DNA of 64,000 bases, taken from the NCBI RefSeq assembly GCF_003339865.1, contig NZ_QPKV01000004.1, positions 656,477 to 720,476 on the forward strand, in the 5' to 3' direction. The notes under the pieces were generated by a model, which worked only from the letters and a program-made list of their open reading frames with translations, searched no databases and was not told the DNA's origin. Shown piece after piece: positions 61,181-64,000 of this stretch. This DNA is from Pedobacter chinensis (lineage in GTDB: Bacteria > Bacteroidota > Bacteroidia > Sphingobacteriales > Sphingobacteriaceae). The translations under genes were made by a program, and so were the position numbers. Every line of letters begins with the position of its first letter. Position 1 is the first letter of the stretch.

Positions 61181-62008
61181 ATGATCAATTATTTAAAAGA
61201 AAGTACGTTTGCCGTTAATGATGTAATTCAAAAGGCATGGAGCATTACCAGAAAGCATTATTTTTCTATTGCCACCCTATGCTTTTTAATGTTTATTACA
61301 GCAAGTGCCTCCAGTTTAATGGCCTTTTTTATTAAAGATGTTAGTAAGGTGCTCAGTGTGGTAATGGCAATCGTTTTCGTGTTTTTATATTTTACCATCA
61401 ATCTTTCTCTATTCAAATACATTTTTCATTTAATGGATGATGAAGAAAATGATGTAAAGATTGTAGATACTTTACCAACCAGACAGCAGATCATCAGATT
61501 TTTAATTGCAACACTTTATTTTATTGGCTGCATACTTTTCATTGGTTTGATTTTATTTCCGGTGCTTTATATTTTAGATCCTGTTTTAAGGCATCTGGTC
61601 AAAATTGGTTGGGTTGAAAGTTTTCAGGCAACAGGCGTGATAATTACCCAGATTGCCGTGGGTGTGGCCATTCTGGCTTTGTTTATTACCTGGTTGAGAA
61701 TCTCATTTTTTCCGTTTTTTATCATTGATAAAAATGCTGCCCCTTTTGAATCCATCAAATTGAGTTTGGCCATTACCAAAGGAAACTTTACCAAAATTTT
61801 GTTGTTATTGTTGGTGTTGGGCGGGGGATACCTCATTTATTTGTTATTTAATCTATTACACTGGCCTTTCGTGGCATTTGTGGTCAATATTTTGAGTTCA
61901 TTTATAATTGTTCCACTATCCAGCGTAGCCTTAACTGTCGCTTATCGTAAAATTGCAAGCGAATATAAAGGTGATAAACATCCGGATATTTTACATAATA
62001 TCGTTTAA
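61181..62008 (+). CDS. Multi-pass membrane protein of unknown function
   Basis: The 275-residue protein has about six hydrophobic segments, e.g. IATLCFLMFITASASSLMAF, VVMAIVFVFLYFTINLSLF, LIATLYFIGCILFIGLI and FVVNILSSFIIVPLSSVAL. The start TFAVNDVIQKAWSITRKHYF resembles membrane proteins with repeated permease-like halves often annotated only as DUFs. It starts 3 bp after the glycosyltransferase stop and is probably in the same operon. Confidence 0.8.
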   Translation: MINYLKESTFAVNDVIQKAWSITRKHYFSIATLCFLMFITASASSLMAFFIKDVSKVLSVVMAIVFVFLYFTINLSLFKYIFHLMDDEENDVKIVDTLPTRQQIIRFLIATLYFIGCILFIGLILFPVLYILDPVLRHLVKIGWVESFQATGVIITQIAVGVAILALFITWLRISFFPFFIIDKNAAPFESIKLSLAITKGNFTKILLLLLVLGGGYLIYLLFNLLHWPFVAFVVNILSSFIIVPLSSVALTVAYRKIASEYKGDKHPDILHNIV

Positions 62009-62053
62009 CCCGCAAACCTCTAAAGGACGAGTTGAGAACCTTAAGTAAAACTA

Positions 62054-63601
62054 ATGGAGATAGATAAAAGCGATAGAAAGGTAAAGCCCACTTTAGGGGG
62101 TTCGGGGCTTAAAGCAGCATTAAGCAAGCCTTTTGCGGTATTTGTAGTTTGGCAAATCAACAAATGGAAGAATAATGCCGTTCGTGCCCAAAATAAAAAT
62201 TTCAGGAAACTGATTGATGGTGCCAGAGATACTGCATTTGGCAAAGACCATGATTTTGCAACAATAAAAGACTATCAGGATTTCAAGAATCATGTCCCCG
62301 TTCAGGATTATGAGGGATTGAAAACCTATATTGATCGGGTTGTTGCCGGCGAATCAGATGTGCTTTGGAAAGGAAAACCACTTTATTTTGCCAAAACATC
62401 CGGAACAACCTCTGGTGTGAAATATATTCCGCTTTCCAGGGAATCAATGCCTGAGCACATTAAAGCCGCCAGAAATGCTATCTTAACCTATATTAATGAA
62501 ACCGGTAAAGCCGGTTTTGTGAATGGAAAAATGATCTTTCTTCAGGGAAGTCCGGTACTGAATGTTAAAAATGGAATTAACGTGGGGCGTTTGTCTGGCA
62601 TTGTGGCACATCACGTTCCCGCATACCTCCAAAAAAATCGCCTGCCATCTTATGAAACCAATATCATCGAAGATTGGGAGCAAAAGGTTGATGCCATCGT
62701 TGATGAAACCATCCACGAGAATATGACCCTGATTTCAGGAATTCCACCTTGGGTACAGATGTATTTCGATAAACTTTCGGAAAAAAGTGGTGGAAAAAAA
62801 ATTGCTGAAATCTTTAAAAACTTTAGTCTGTTTATCTATGGGGGTGTAAACTTCGAGCCGTATAGGGCCAGGATTGAACAAAGTATTGGGAAGAAGATTG
62901 ACTCTATTGAAACTTATCCGGCCTCTGAGGGATTTATCGCCTATCAGGATTCACAAAAAGATAAAGGCTTGTTGTTATTGGCTGACGCTGGAATCTTTTA
63001 TGAATTTATTCCAGCAGATGAATATTACAACGATAACCCAACCAGATTATCGCTTGCTGATGTGAAATTGGATGTCAATTATGCGTTAATTTTAAATACG
63101 AATGCGGGTTTGTGGGGATACAGTATTGGCGATACCGTAAAATTTGTGTCCATAAATCCCTATAAAATTATAGTTACCGGGCGAATTAAACATTTCATTT
63201 CTGCTTTTGGAGAACATGTAATTGGCGAAGAAGTAGAATATGCCCTTTTAAAGGCAGCTAATGAAGAAAAAGTGGAAATAACAGAATTTACGGTTGCTCC
63301 ACAAGTTAATCCACAGGCAGGGGAATTGCCTTATCATGAATGGTTTGTAGAGTTTTCTGTTGCGCCAAAGGACATGGTGGCTTTTAGTAGAAAAGTTGAT
63401 CAGGTTTTGCAAAAGAAAAATATTTACTACTTTGACCTGATTGAAGGTAACATCCTTCAACCTTTAATCATACGTACTTTGCAAAAAGATGCTTTTGTGA
63501 ATTATATGAAAAGTGAGGGGAAATTAGGTGGGCAGAATAAAGTGCCAAGGTTAAGTAATGACAGGAAATTGGCAGATGAGTTGGAGCGGTATATTATATG
63601 A
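62054..63601 (+). CDS. GH3-family adenylate-forming protein
   Basis: The 515-residue protein matches the GH3 auxin-responsive family of acyl-adenylating enzymes: DTAFGKDHDFATIKDYQDFK, FAKTSGTTSGVKYIPLSRES with the AMP-binding loop, IETYPASEGFIAYQD and YSIGDTVKFVSINPYKIIVT. In plants GH3 proteins join amino acids to hormones; bacterial substrates are unknown. The first residues (MEIDKSDRKVKPTLGGSG) are encoded by a G-rich repeat related to that at hisF, and GLKAALSKPF begins the normal family start. Confidence 0.93.
   Translation: MEIDKSDRKVKPTLGGSGLKAALSKPFAVFVVWQINKWKNNAVRAQNKNFRKLIDGARDTAFGKDHDFATIKDYQDFKNHVPVQDYEGLKTYIDRVVAGESDVLWKGKPLYFAKTSGTTSGVKYIPLSRESMPEHIKAARNAILTYINETGKAGFVNGKMIFLQGSPVLNVKNGINVGRLSGIVAHHVPAYLQKNRLPSYETNIIEDWEQKVDAIVDETIHENMTLISGIPPWVQMYFDKLSEKSGGKKIAEIFKNFSLFIYGGVNFEPYRARIEQSIGKKIDSIETYPASEGFIAYQDSQKDKGLLLLADAGIFYEFIPADEYYNDNPTRLSLADVKLDVNYALILNTNAGLWGYSIGDTVKFVSINPYKIIVTGRIKHFISAFGEHVIGEEVEYALLKAANEEKVEITEFTVAPQVNPQAGELPYHEWFVEFSVAPKDMVAFSRKVDQVLQKKNIYYFDLIEGNILQPLIIRTLQKDAFVNYMKSEGKLGGQNKVPRLSNDRKLADELERYII
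62085..62110. repeat. G-rich repeat forming the start of the GH3 gene
   Basis: AGCCCACTTTAGGGGGTTCG followed by GGGCTT is a diverged copy of the CCCCCTAAAGGGGG element seen on both sides of the DUF559 gene. It encodes PTLGGSG in the GH3 frame. Confidence 0.6.
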
Positions 63602-64000
63602 TAGCTCCATCACTGCGAGGAGGCATGGAGGTGGCAAAACTTAGCTGCGTTTTTTGCAGCGACTTTGATTATACTGTTATGCTGAGGTATAATCAGACAT
63701 TTTGCAATTCTCCTCTTTTAGAGGGGTGCCCGCAGGGCGGGGTGTTTTTTTTGTCCTGGCCGGACGGGCTTTTTTCTTTTTGATGTCAAAAAGAAACAAA
63801 AAACACCGGCTGAAAATTTTTCTTTAAAGTCAGTGGTTTGGATTTGATAAGCGCTGCCGAAAAATTTGTTAGGCCGGATTTAAGTAGAACGAAGAAACAC
63901 TGCTTGGGCTTAGCGAGGTGGAATGCGTATTGAAATTTAAGCTGTGATTTGTGACAGGGATTGGCAGCTTGTTGAACGAGGTTCGTCATTGCGAAGAGAC
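63602..64000. other. Repeat-filled end of the window without a gene
   Basis: The stretch contains CTCCTCTTTTAGAGGGGTGC and GGGCGGGGTG (63710-63747), TTATGCTGAGGTATAATC (63678), a GATGTCAAAAAGAAAC segment with an A-rich tail and CACCGGCTGAAAATTTTT, and at 63984 the start of another GTCATTGCGA element. These are typical multi-copy intergenic repeats of this lineage. Open frames in it show no protein family. Confidence 0.6.

Noticed and set aside
63786..63989. 67-codon minus-strand frame at the window end
   Set aside because: It lies in multi-copy intergenic repeat sequence and has no family features.

Overview
The window looks like chromosome from a Bacteroidota bacterium of the Sphingobacteriaceae, most likely Pedobacter or a close relative. 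The support is a type IX secretion plug protein, a gliding-type (type B) sorting domain, a SusC-like plug domain, BatA-type and DUF4199 proteins, promoters of the TTTG/TAnnTTTG type, an almost complete lack of Shine-Dalgarno sequences, and many G-rich or GTCATTGCGA-type intergenic palindromes. This is judged by reading the sequence, not by a database search.

Layout. Positions 1-5.6 kb hold a minus-strand cluster of exported enzymes (TIM-barrel isomerase, ApbE, Tat-exported Gfo/Idh/MocA oxidoreductase, SUMF1-type protein) and the T9SS plug gene. 5.6-10.4 kb holds an ABC-F ATPase, an Rrf2 regulator with its NAD(P)-binding target gene, and pyrD. 10.5-13.5 kb holds a compact four-gene operon (methyltransferase, AIR-synthase-like, ThiE-like, Trm112-like) behind what reads as a complete TPP riboswitch. 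13.5-20.1 kb is an accessory block of single stress or detoxification genes (DHFR-like, two VOC proteins, pirin, DoxX, HxlR, a putative HEXXH protein) mixed with gene debris and ending in a dead tyrosine-recombinase tail next to tRNA-Cys. 20.2-34 kb is mostly housekeeping: TrmH, a BamA-like lipoprotein, dnaJ, grpE, ftsE, a T9SS cargo, a LuxC-like reductase, ferredoxin, a serine hydrolase and UspA.

34.8-40.6 kb is one very long gene fusing an alpha-2-macroglobulin-like protein with a SusC-type TonB plug. A nucleotidyltransferase pair and a WD40 protein follow. 42.4-50.9 kb is a complete minus-strand histidine operon (G-D-C-B-H-A-F-IE). It carries a His-rich leader peptide with an attenuator, a DUF559 endonuclease fused in frame to hisF by insertion of an inverted-repeat element, and a tandem repeat that forms the end of hisD. 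51-64 kb holds an L,D-transpeptidase, BatA, a dihydroorotase homologue without catalytic metal ligands, a zeta-toxin cassette flanked by perfect 54-bp direct repeats and broken by a frameshift, two glycosyltransferases and a GH3-family enzyme.

The strongest candidates for new biology are the riboswitch-controlled four-gene operon, the DUF559-HisF insertion fusion, the macroglobulin-plug fusion and the direct-repeat-bounded toxin cassette.
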